Shown one piece after another: positions 1 through 6,307 of a stretch of 6,889 nucleotides of DNA. The notes below the pieces were generated by a model. It saw only the letters and a program-made list of their open reading frames with translations, searched no databases and was not told the origin of the DNA. Both the position numbers and the translations under genes were made by a program. Where the stretch lies: positions 1 to 6,889 of the forward strand of contig CAUEYG010000076.1 in NCBI GenBank assembly GCA_959021945.1, written 5' to 3'. This DNA is from an uncultured Eubacteriales bacterium. GTDB lineage: Bacteria > Bacillota > Clostridia > Peptostreptococcales > Anaerovoracaceae. Position 1 is the first letter of the stretch. Each line of letters opens with the position of its first letter.

Positions 1-1071
1 TGTCTTTTTATCATCATCAAAACCACTGGCTTTAATGGCCTCTTTACAGGTTGTAAAACCAAAACTTTTGTAAAATTCTAATACTGCGTCCGCAACGTAT
101 CCGGCAACTTCTTCATTTGTACCAACTGCTGGGACAGAGAATATATCAGCAAGTTTGCGAATTCCATTCGGAGCAGTATTTGCCTGATGACGAATGAGGG
201 TTGGCATAACCATGATACAGGAATGACCATGGACCAAATTATACTTGGAACCGATTGCATGGGCTACCGCATGGCCGTTAGCAGCGCCTCCGGTACTTTC
301 AGCCATATCCGCTGCATACGCCATCTGCGCACGTCCCTCTTTGTTTTTAGGATCTTTATATACAATAGGCAGCCATCTCCTGATTCTATCGATAGCATCC
401 AGAGCAATAGGTGCGGCAAAATCATGCTGCATGGTTCCTACCACAACTTCAATCGCATGACTCATGGCGTCCAGGCCAACGGTAGCTGTCGCTCCCGGAG
501 GCATGCCATAGGTCAGTTCCGGATCAATGATTACCATGTCGGCAATTTGATTTTCATTTGCAAAACTGTATTTTAAATTTCTTTTTGTATCGTGGATTAC
601 AGAACTGCCTGTTACTTCCGCACCTGTTCCAGCTGTTGTTGGGATACAAACGAATTTCACTATGCGGTTGAACTTAGGGTCCATTTTTGTACCTAATGCG
701 CTATAATCATGAAGATCTTCGATCTCTTCCGGGATATTGGCTATCAGGTTGGCAGCTTTCGCCGTATCAATACTGCTGCCTCCGCCAATAGCCAGAGTAC
801 AATCACAGTTTTCAGCCTTTAATATTTCGGCAACCTTGATACAAATATAATCCGGAGGGTTTGGAAGAGTTTCATCGTAAACAATATAGTCAATATTCTC
901 CGCCTCTAAGCTCTTTAAAATGGGTGCGACCAAGCCTGCTCCTACCACACCTTTATCCGTCACCACAAGACATTTACCACATCCCATGGCTTTCAATTTA
1001 GCACCTGCCTGTTTTGCTGTTCCTTCTCCAAATACCATATGCGGCAACCTATTTTTATCAATACCATTCAT
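1..1071 (-). CDS. Iron-containing alcohol dehydrogenase, 3' end outside window
   Basis: This gene encodes a group III (Fe-type) NAD(P)-dependent alcohol dehydrogenase, a cytosolic enzyme interconverting an alcohol or hydroxy acid with its carbonyl form. The frame is open for 357 codons from an ATG at 1071 to the window edge; family members are usually about 380-390 residues, so only a short C-terminus is missing. The N-terminal Rossmann-like half carries the dinucleotide motif GGGSSIDTAK at residues 96-105. PTTAGTGAEVT at 144-154 is also typical of the family. The helical C-terminal half has all metal ligands in family spacing: Asp201 and His205 in DAMSH, His267, and His281 in the HGH motif; the conserved His271 is also present. 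GGAGG lies 7 nt before the ATG. It is the last gene seen in the operon and is set off by an 89-nt spacer with inverted repeats, so it may be separately tuned. The fold and chemistry are secure; the substrate is unknown. Confidence 0.95.
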   Translation of the reverse strand, partial: MNGIDKNRLPHMVFGEGTAKQAGAKLKAMGCGKCLVVTDKGVVGAGLVAPILKSLEAENIDYIVYDETLPNPPDYICIKVAEILKAENCDCTLAIGGGSSIDTAKAANLIANIPEEIEDLHDYSALGTKMDPKFNRIVKFVCIPTTAGTGAEVTGSSVIHDTKRNLKYSFANENQIADMVIIDPELTYGMPPGATATVGLDAMSHAIEVVVGTMQHDFAAPIALDAIDRIRRWLPIVYKDPKNKEGRAQMAYAADMAESTGGAANGHAVAHAIGSKYNLVHGHSCIMVMPTLIRHQANTAPNGIRKLADIFSVPAVGTNEEVAGYVADAVLEFYKSFGFTTCKEAIKASGFDDDKKT

Positions 1072-1078
1072 ATATTAG

Positions 1079-1083
1079 CCTCC
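1079..1083 (-). promoter_or_regulatory. Ribosome binding site of the alcohol dehydrogenase
   Basis: GGAGG on the minus strand stands 7 nt before the ATG at 1069-1071. It decides the start: a second ATG four bases later (1065-1067) is in another frame and would not give the dehydrogenase. Confidence 0.85.
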
Positions 1084-1095
1084 GTTCTTTCTTTA

Positions 1096-1116
1096 TTCAA
1101 ATTACAATAATTCGAA
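1096..1116 (-). repeat. Inverted repeat, 9-bp arms, 3-nt loop, in the dehydrogenase leader
   Basis: On the minus strand TTCGAATTA and TAATTTGAA flank a TTG loop. Eight of nine pairs are Watson-Crick and the ninth is a G-T pair, which would be a G-U wobble in the transcript. The element ends 12 nt before the ribosome binding site of the dehydrogenase gene. It could be an RNA hairpin in the leader or a regulator's operator; the sequence alone does not decide. It shares three bases with the larger inverted repeat at 1114-1149. Confidence 0.55.
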
Positions 1117-1149
1117 AATACTTGTACACAAAGATATACAAGCATTTTC
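1114..1149 (-). repeat. Inverted repeat, 13-bp arms, 10-nt loop, between the AtuA C-terminal gene and the dehydrogenase
   Basis: On the minus strand GAAAATGCTTGTA (1137-1149) pairs with TACAAGTATTTTC (1114-1126) around a 10-nt loop. Twelve pairs are Watson-Crick and one is G-T, a G-U wobble in the sense RNA. The stem is AT-rich and no run of T follows on the minus strand, so it is not a standard intrinsic terminator. It may stabilise or help process the polycistronic mRNA, attenuate read-through into the dehydrogenase, or bind a regulator. I see no convincing -35/-10 pair in the spacer. Confidence 0.6.
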
Positions 1150-1160
1150 TATTGGAGTAA

Positions 1161-1478
1161 TTAAATTATGTTAACTTCCATTCTAAGTAAGGCACATCCC
1201 AAAGATTTGCCTGTGGTGTCATAGCGAAGAGTTCTCGTAGCGCCGCCATCCAGACCCTGGCGCAAAACGATCTGAAAACTTTCAATATTGTCTTCCGGAT
1301 AAACCTCCACATCTCCCTTTACCATATCTTTAAAAAATGCTTTGATTGCAACCGGCGTCAGTTCTCTTTTCAGCTGAACATAGTAATCATGATTCAGTGC
1401 CATAATACCGACTGTTGCAACATCACCTTTATCTCCGCCTCTTGCAAAGGCTAAGTCTTTTAGCTGTACTCTTGCCAT
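1161..1478 (-). CDS. AtuA C-terminal-domain protein, stand-alone (105 aa)
   Basis: This small cytosolic protein corresponds to the C-terminal ferredoxin-fold-like domain that follows the DUF1446 domain in full-length AtuA proteins. The recognisable family signature is at the N-terminus, with ARGGDKGD at residues 12-19 and the stretch around it. A second signature lies near the C-terminus, LDGGATRTLRYDTTGK at 76-91. There is no signal peptide or membrane segment. The ATG at 1478 follows the stop of the large AtuA gene after one nucleotide, and its AAAGGAG (1489-1495) lies inside the end of that gene, 10 nt before the start. Translational coupling is therefore likely, giving equal amounts of the two halves. 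I infer that the two proteins form one complex replacing the fused protein. The family's reaction is not established, so no enzymatic function is assigned. Confidence 0.85.
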   Translation of the reverse strand: MARVQLKDLAFARGGDKGDVATVGIMALNHDYYVQLKRELTPVAIKAFFKDMVKGDVEVYPEDNIESFQIVLRQGLDGGATRTLRYDTTGKSLGCALLRMEVNII

Positions 1479-1479
1479 C

Positions 1480-2844
1480 TTACTTTATCTCCTTTATTTC
1501 AAGCTGAGGTTTAACGAATTCCCTTGGAACTAATGTAGGCCACAAACCGATCACCTTACGAGGTCTCGCATTTACTCCGCAGGCAGCCCCCATAGGACCA
1601 TATGTCCACAGGTGTGTTGTATTTCTCTTAATCAGATCAGCTTCCCCATAAGTGTTTGTTTTTGCCACAATACGAAGACCAACTTCATTGATATTTGGAT
1701 CCGGAGCTGTAGCAACACTTCCATGCAGACAGTTAACACCAATATAATCGAATCTGAGTTCCAGCGGTTTCACTCCCAGGTAATCAAGACGCTTTCTGAC
1801 CAGTTCTTCTGCCTTCTGCGCTTTTTCATAGGCGTTCGGCCATGGATAAATCAGCATAGACTCACTCATAAATCCTTCCTCAACGCCAATGCAGACTTTG
1901 AGGTTGTCCGGTCTTCCTTTTCCCTTCATATTCGTAAGCTGAACCTTGTCTTTTCCGATCTCTTCCAGATGTACTTTTGTAAAGTCGGCAATGCCGTCAG
2001 GCATGATGTAATTGTTCGGGTCAATTACTTCGTATGTCAGATGCTCTTTGATGGTCCACTGATTTACCATTCCCCCGGTTCCTTCCGGTTTAGTAATGAT
2101 GGCATCACCGTTTTGGTCCATATCAATGATTGGAAATCCAATATGCCAGTTTTCCGGTGAACTTGCCCACAGGTTGCTGTTGCCGCCTGTACATGGACTG
2201 CCGCATTCTACGATATGGCCGCAGTTAATGGCTGCACCGATCTGGTTGTCATACTTACCGGAGAAATCCCATCCGAACTCGTGCATCAGAGGACCCACAT
2301 AAAGGGAGATATCAGATACCCGGCCTGCGATTACATGATCACACCCCTGATCCAGTGCGTCAATAATCCCTTCTGCTCCCGCATAGGCATACACACCTAC
2401 GATCTTATCTTTTACTCTGTCGATATCTTCTTCCCCTGTATCTGTGTTCGTCAGTTTTACACCTGCCGCTCTGATTTCATCCACTTTGTCACTTAAATCG
2501 TCTCCTGTTACAAGCCCGATTTTCATATTATGGATATCCATTTCCTTACAGAGCTCCTCAATTGCATTGGCAGCCCCCATAGGATTGGAACCGCCTGCGT
2601 TGCAGATCATGTGGATTCCCTTTTCTTGTGTAATAGGCAGGAATTTCTTCCAATGAGGTACGATATCCGGTACCCACCCTTTTGATGGATCTTTAAGCAT
2701 CTGTCTGCGCAGAATTGACATGGTCAGTTCCGCCAGATAGTCGAATCCAAGATATTTTACATCACCAGTTCTTGCGATTTCCAGGCCTGGTTCAATGTCA
2801 TCGCCCCAATAGCCGGATCCGCATCCAATTCTCACTCTTTTCAT
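1480..2844 (-). CDS. AtuA-family (DUF1446) protein, N-terminal part (454 aa)
   Basis: This is a homologue of the large domain of AtuA, first named from the acyclic terpene utilisation operon of Pseudomonas; its exact reaction is, to my knowledge, unassigned. Family hallmarks in order: the glycine-rich start IGCGSGYWGDDIEPGLEIA (residues 6-24), YLGFDYLAELTMSI (31-44), the Asn/Gly stretch CNAGGSNPMGAANAI (81-95), VIAGRVSDISLYVGPLMHEF (171-190), ECGSPCTGGNSNLW (213-226), and near the end YGPMGAACGVNARP (415-428) with LWPTLVPRE (434-442). The usual C-terminal domain is absent and is encoded by the next gene. I place the start at ATG 2844, where an AGGAGG sits 5 nt upstream and the family homology begins; a start at 2910 would add 22 unrelated residues and overlap the thiolase. 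No membrane segments are seen. Co-transcription with crotonases and a thiolase suggests an acyl-CoA or related carbonyl substrate, which is inference. Confidence 0.88.
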   Translation of the reverse strand: MKRVRIGCGSGYWGDDIEPGLEIARTGDVKYLGFDYLAELTMSILRRQMLKDPSKGWVPDIVPHWKKFLPITQEKGIHMICNAGGSNPMGAANAIEELCKEMDIHNMKIGLVTGDDLSDKVDEIRAAGVKLTNTDTGEEDIDRVKDKIVGVYAYAGAEGIIDALDQGCDHVIAGRVSDISLYVGPLMHEFGWDFSGKYDNQIGAAINCGHIVECGSPCTGGNSNLWASSPENWHIGFPIIDMDQNGDAIITKPEGTGGMVNQWTIKEHLTYEVIDPNNYIMPDGIADFTKVHLEEIGKDKVQLTNMKGKGRPDNLKVCIGVEEGFMSESMLIYPWPNAYEKAQKAEELVRKRLDYLGVKPLELRFDYIGVNCLHGSVATAPDPNINEVGLRIVAKTNTYGEADLIKRNTTHLWTYGPMGAACGVNARPRKVIGLWPTLVPREFVKPQLEIKEIK

Positions 2845-2849
2845 GTTTT

Positions 2850-2855
2850 CCTCCT
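2850..2855 (-). promoter_or_regulatory. Ribosome binding site deciding the AtuA start
   Basis: A perfect AGGAGG on the minus strand lies 5 nt before the ATG at 2842-2844, in the 34-nt gap after the thiolase stop. It supports that ATG over the in-frame ATG at 2908-2910, which lies inside the thiolase gene. Confidence 0.88.
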
Positions 2856-2878
2856 GTCTCTTTATCTGTTCATACTTT

Positions 2879-4048
2879 TTAGCCAAGATATTCAAATATT
2901 CCGGCCGCACCCTGGCCGCCGCCGATACACATGGTTACCAGGGCGTATTTTCCGCCATTTAATGCAAGGTAATCCAGTGCTTTCATCGTAAGGATCGATC
3001 CTGTGGCTCCCATAGGATGTCCCATGGCAATCGCTCCGCCCCATGGATTGACTTTATTCATGTCGAATCCCAGTTCCCGGCAGCATGGGATAGCCTGTGC
3101 AGCAAAAGCCTCGTTAATTTCAATTACATCCATATCATCTACGGACATTCCTGTTCTCTTCATCACCTTAGGTACTGCATAGGCAGGTCCTACTCCCATG
3201 ATTTCTGACGGACAGCCTGCTGTGGCAAATCCCACCAGTTTGGCGATTGGCTTTAATCCTAATTCATCGGCTTTTTCCTTAGCCATAAGAATCACAAAAG
3301 CAGCAGCGTCATTGGTCTGAGATGAGGAGGCTGCTGTTACGATACCATCCTCTCTGAAGCATGGTTTCAGTGCTGCCAGGCCTTCCACTGTACTGTTTGG
3401 ACGGATTCCCTGGTCCAAAACACACTGGGTTTCATTCCCGTTTTCATCGGTCACTTTAATAGGAACAATGGATCTGTTCAAATAACCGGCCTCTTGAGCC
3501 GCAGCGGCTTTCTTGTGACTTTCCACAGAGAAAGCATCCATTTCTTCTCTCGTAATTCCCTTAAGAGCCGCCACATTCTCCGCTGTGTCTCCCATACCCA
3601 TGTATGCTCCCGGAACCTGTTTGTCAAGAATTTCATCTGTATCCTCCGGCAAATAGGTCTGCTGCATGGACATGCATTCCAGACCTCCTGCGATTACAAC
3701 ATCTGCATCACCTACCGCAATGGAATTTGACGCGATAGAGATGGTCTGCAGCCCAGAGGAACAGAATCTGTTTACAGTCTGTGCGCTCACTGATTCTAAC
3801 CCGGCTCTCAGGGCAATCAGCCTTGCCACATTTTTTCCACACTTGTTTACTGTTCTGGCGCAGCCAAGTACCATATCATCAATATCTTCATTTTTCAGCT
3901 GCGGAACCTTTTTCAGTACTTCCAACAATGTCTCGGTTGCCCATTCAATAGGATGGATATCAACATAATATCCTTTTCCTTTTTTGGCTTTTCCTATTGC
4001 ATTTCTGCCGTAAGCTACCACTACGGCTTCTCTCAATTCTTTTCCCAC
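2879..4048 (-). CDS. Thiolase (acetyl-CoA acyltransferase type, 389 aa)
   Basis: This encodes a cytosolic thiolase that cleaves a 3-oxoacyl-CoA with CoA to give acetyl-CoA (or another acyl-CoA) and a shortened acyl-CoA, or runs in the condensing direction. The length matches the family (about 390). All catalytic elements are visible: nucleophile Cys96 in NRFCSSGL, the NEAFA motif with Asn312, His344 in GGAIAMGHPMGATG (337-350), and the second Cys374 in CIGGGQGAA. The NRFCSSGL context is closer to degradative FadA-like enzymes than to short-chain acetoacetyl-CoA thiolases, but this is not decisive. The start is GTG at 4048, with TGAGGTGA 6 nt upstream overlapping the stop codon of the preceding crotonase gene, so translation is probably coupled. 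It sits between the crotonase and the AtuA pair, which fits a hydration and cleavage sequence. Substrate chain and branching are unknown. Confidence 0.95.
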   Translation of the reverse strand: MGKELREAVVVAYGRNAIGKAKKGKGYYVDIHPIEWATETLLEVLKKVPQLKNEDIDDMVLGCARTVNKCGKNVARLIALRAGLESVSAQTVNRFCSSGLQTISIASNSIAVGDADVVIAGGLECMSMQQTYLPEDTDEILDKQVPGAYMGMGDTAENVAALKGITREEMDAFSVESHKKAAAAQEAGYLNRSIVPIKVTDENGNETQCVLDQGIRPNSTVEGLAALKPCFREDGIVTAASSSQTNDAAAFVILMAKEKADELGLKPIAKLVGFATAGCPSEIMGVGPAYAVPKVMKRTGMSVDDMDVIEINEAFAAQAIPCCRELGFDMNKVNPWGGAIAMGHPMGATGSILTMKALDYLALNGGKYALVTMCIGGGQGAAGIFEYLG

Positions 4049-4054
4049 TATTTA

Positions 4055-4062
4055 TCACCTCA
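4055..4062 (-). promoter_or_regulatory. Ribosome binding site of the thiolase, overlapping the crotonase stop
   Basis: The octamer TGAGGTGA on the minus strand contains the TGA stop of the upstream crotonase (4060-4062) and an AGGTGA Shine-Dalgarno sequence 6 nt before the GTG start at 4046-4048. Stop and binding site share bases, a layout that favours re-initiation by the same ribosomes. Confidence 0.8.
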
Positions 4063-4848
4063 TTTTCCTTTAAAAACTGGTTCACGCTTTTCGTTTCTCG
4101 CTCTGAGACCCTCTTGATAATCTTCTGATACATCGATGGTTCTTCTTAACCAGATCGCAATTTTTCTGGAAAGTTCCGGCGTAGTATATAATCCATAATT
4201 TATAGATTTTTTGAGTTCTCTCAAGGCGATTGGAGCATGCCGCGCAATTTCTTCTGCCAGTTTGAGCGCTTCTTTCAACACATCTTCCTGTGGAACAACT
4301 GCTTCAACAAGATCCCATTCCTGAGCCTGCTGTGCTGAAATTCTTCTTCCTGTAAATAGAAGTAACTTCGCCTTGCCCATAGGAATTCTTCTTGGCAGCA
4401 TCGTAGGACCTCCCGCTCCAGGGAAACTTCCATAATCAATTTCGGGAAATCCGAACATACTATTGTCTCCCGCAACGCGCATATCACAGCAGAGAGCCAG
4501 TTCCATGCCTCCTCCCAGGGCGAACCCATTCACAGCCGCAATTACCGGAACATCCAGCATCTCTATTTTTTCAAACAGTGTTGTTACAAGCTCATTCATC
4601 TCCTGGATCTTGCGGCCTCTTTCTTCCGGTTTATAGGTCTGTCTCTCCTTCAGATCCGCACCGGTACAAAAGGATCGACCCTGGCCTGTTATAACAACAA
4701 CTCTGGTTTCCATATCAAACCGAACTTCATCCAAAACTGCGTGGAACTCCTTAGCCAGTGCCGCAGAAATAGCGTTCAGCGCTTCTGGTCTGTTCAAAGT
4801 TATGACTTTTATGTTGCCGTTTTGTTCAACCTTCAATAAATCGCTCAC
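4060..4848 (-). CDS. Enoyl-CoA hydratase/isomerase (crotonase) family protein, both catalytic Glu present
   Basis: This crotonase most likely adds water across a 2-enoyl-CoA in the cytosol. With the start used here it has 262 residues, normal for the family (about 260). The conserved N-terminal motif is TLNRPEALNA (residues 17-26). The oxyanion hole is formed by SFCTGADLK (59-67, Ala64) and by ALGGGMELA (110-118, Gly113). Both acid/base glutamates of classical hydratases are present: Glu116 in GGGMEL and Glu136 in FPEIDYG, followed by the PGAGG loop. The C-terminal ARNEKREPVFKGK end is typical. The start is GTG at 4848, with AGGAGG 8 nt upstream; a GTG at 4857 in the same frame overlaps that binding site and would add three residues. 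The synthetase gene ends 12 nt upstream and the thiolase starts 11 nt downstream. It could act on ordinary or branched enoyl-CoA; the exact substrate is not readable. Confidence 0.93.
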   Translation of the reverse strand: MSDLLKVEQNGNIKVITLNRPEALNAISAALAKEFHAVLDEVRFDMETRVVVITGQGRSFCTGADLKERQTYKPEERGRKIQEMNELVTTLFEKIEMLDVPVIAAVNGFALGGGMELALCCDMRVAGDNSMFGFPEIDYGSFPGAGGPTMLPRRIPMGKAKLLLFTGRRISAQQAQEWDLVEAVVPQEDVLKEALKLAEEIARHAPIALRELKKSINYGLYTTPELSRKIAIWLRRTIDVSEDYQEGLRARNEKREPVFKGK

Positions 4849-4856
4849 CCTCAGCA

Positions 4857-4862
4857 CCTCCT
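4857..4862 (-). promoter_or_regulatory. Ribosome binding site deciding the GTG start of the crotonase
   Basis: AGGAGG on the minus strand overlaps the TAG stop of the synthetase gene (4861-4863) and lies 8 nt before GTG 4846-4848. The other in-frame GTG at 4855-4857 falls on the Shine-Dalgarno sequence itself and so cannot be the main start if this site is used. Confidence 0.8.
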
Positions 4863-6291
4863 ATTTCTTAAGACTGGCAAAGAATTCTTTTCTTCTCACA
4901 AATGCTCTTCTCAGGGAATCATACTCTGTAAATACAGGAATTCCTGCTTCGCGAATCATCTTGATGGCTTCCATATTTCCTGAGCCAGTGTACCATTGTA
5001 CTGCCGCCGGAATCTTTGAAGCCTTGATAATATCAATAAAGTCTTTGGCCAAGGCAATAGAGGCCTCGGGAGCGATAGTCGTAGGAGCCAGAATCATAGC
5101 GTCTACCTCTCCGCTCTTTTCCAGGATTCTCCCTACTTGAGCAACCTTTTCGATGGTTCTCAAAATATGGGCAGTCACATCAATTGGATTCCGCGGAGAT
5201 GCAAAGGAAGGGATCAATTCTGCGACTGCTGCCTTTGTTTCCGGACTCAAATCAGGAACCTTCATCCCGCCCTGCTCAATACAGTCTGTCAGGCAGACAC
5301 CGCTTCCTCCGGAAGTGCTGATGATCGCTACATTGTTAATATCCTTATATGCGCTGAATTTGTCCAACAGGTTTGCCGTATCGTAAAATTCATCCAGACT
5401 GTCCACCATAATAGCGCCTGCCTTACGGAAGAATTCATTGTATTCCTGGATTTCCCCCGCATCAGAAGCCGTATGTGCCATGCAGGCATAAGAACCTCTG
5501 GCGGATTTTCCATTTTTAAACACCAATACAGGCTTGTGGTTATCTCGCGCCTTCTTTATGGCCTTTACAAATTTGTCCCGGTTCTTTATTCCCTCACTAT
5601 AAACGCAAATCACTTTGATTTGGTCATCATCCGCAAGGTGCCAAATAAAGTCGGCTGATTCCAGATCGCATTCGTTTCCTGTGGTGAGAACGATAGGCAC
5701 ACCGATCGCTGCGTCCATGGCTCTCCCATAAATAGAACTGCACAGGGCGCCACTCTGGGATACCCAGGCAATACTTCCCTTCGGCATCTTTTCATAGCAA
5801 AGCAGGCTCGTGGATGTGCTTCCGCACATATCGTGATTCATATTATAGGATCCCAGATTATTTGGTCCTACAAGCCGCATGTCATATTTGGCGGCTATTT
5901 CACAGATTTCGTCTTGCATACCCTGACCTTCTTCGTTCATCAGCTCCGCAAAGCCCGAAGTGATAATTGTTGCGCATTTTACGCCTGCCTCTCCACATTC
6001 TTTCAATATGGCACTTACGTTACCGGCTCCAACCGCTACTACGGCAAGATCAATCTCCTCTCCGACAGCACCAATGGAGGGGTAACATTTTACACCTAAT
6101 ACATCATCATATTTCGGATTGATCGGATACAACTTGCCTTTGTATCCGAAACGAATCAGGTTGTTCATAATTCCGGTTCCGCCAACTACATTTTTCTTTG
6201 CCGGATCGCCGGATATTCCAAATAAAGCTATGGATTTGGCATAGATCAGGGCATCTGCGCCAAAGCCTATTTCATAATTTTTAATTGACAT
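4861..6291 (-). CDS. NDP-forming acyl-CoA synthetase, alpha-type subunit (CoA-binding/succinyl-CoA-ligase domains)
   Basis: This is the acyl-CoA-binding half of an ADP- (or NDP-) forming acyl-CoA synthetase, a cytosolic enzyme coupling acyl-CoA hydrolysis to ATP formation, or the reverse. The 476 residues match the length of separate alpha subunits. The CoA-binding Rossmann domain covers about 15-150 (IALFGISGDP at 21-30, KLYPINPKY at 53-61, VGPNNLGS at 141-148). The succinyl-CoA-ligase-like domain follows at about 165-305 with SQSGAL (178-183) and TGNECDLESADF (204-215). His273 in MAHTASDAG matches the histidine phosphorylated in the ADP-forming acetyl-CoA synthetase family. A third domain at about 320-465 has STSGGSGV (326-333) and NPIDVT (368-373). 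No ATP-grasp domain is present, so a partner beta subunit is needed from elsewhere. The usual Cys of GPNCLG is Asn145 here. The ATG at 6291 has GAGGAG (6298-6303) 6 nt upstream. Acid specificity is unknown. Confidence 0.9.
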   Translation of the reverse strand: MSIKNYEIGFGADALIYAKSIALFGISGDPAKKNVVGGTGIMNNLIRFGYKGKLYPINPKYDDVLGVKCYPSIGAVGEEIDLAVVAVGAGNVSAILKECGEAGVKCATIITSGFAELMNEEGQGMQDEICEIAAKYDMRLVGPNNLGSYNMNHDMCGSTSTSLLCYEKMPKGSIAWVSQSGALCSSIYGRAMDAAIGVPIVLTTGNECDLESADFIWHLADDDQIKVICVYSEGIKNRDKFVKAIKKARDNHKPVLVFKNGKSARGSYACMAHTASDAGEIQEYNEFFRKAGAIMVDSLDEFYDTANLLDKFSAYKDINNVAIISTSGGSGVCLTDCIEQGGMKVPDLSPETKAAVAELIPSFASPRNPIDVTAHILRTIEKVAQVGRILEKSGEVDAMILAPTTIAPEASIALAKDFIDIIKASKIPAAVQWYTGSGNMEAIKMIREAGIPVFTEYDSLRRAFVRRKEFFASLKK

Positions 6292-6307
6292 TTATTTCTC
6301 CTCGTCC

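Noticed and set aside
78..260. Minus-strand 60-codon frame
   Set aside because: It lies out of frame inside the iron alcohol dehydrogenase, whose own frame is unbroken through this stretch.
187..576. Plus-strand open frame of 129 codons, and the other plus-strand frames across the window
   Set aside because: They lie opposite well-recognised minus-strand genes, resemble no family known to me, and have cysteine/serine/isoleucine-rich compositions typical of antisense shadows.
1114..1149. Intrinsic transcription terminator after the AtuA C-terminal gene
   Set aside because: The stem is AT-rich and is not followed by a T-run on the minus strand; an ordinary intrinsic terminator would have a GC-rich stem and a U-tract.
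1084..1160. Internal promoter for the alcohol dehydrogenase
   Set aside because: TTGTGT followed at 16 nt by TATTGT is the best I could find on the minus strand; each hexamer matches consensus poorly and the region is AT-rich, so chance is enough.
1480..2910. Longer form of the AtuA protein starting at 2910
   Set aside because: The extra 22 residues match no part of the family and overlap the thiolase end; a perfect AGGAGG sits before ATG 2844.
4275..4529. Second minus-strand frame of 84 codons inside the crotonase gene
   Set aside because: It is a shifted reading of the same conserved crotonase core and has no features of its own.
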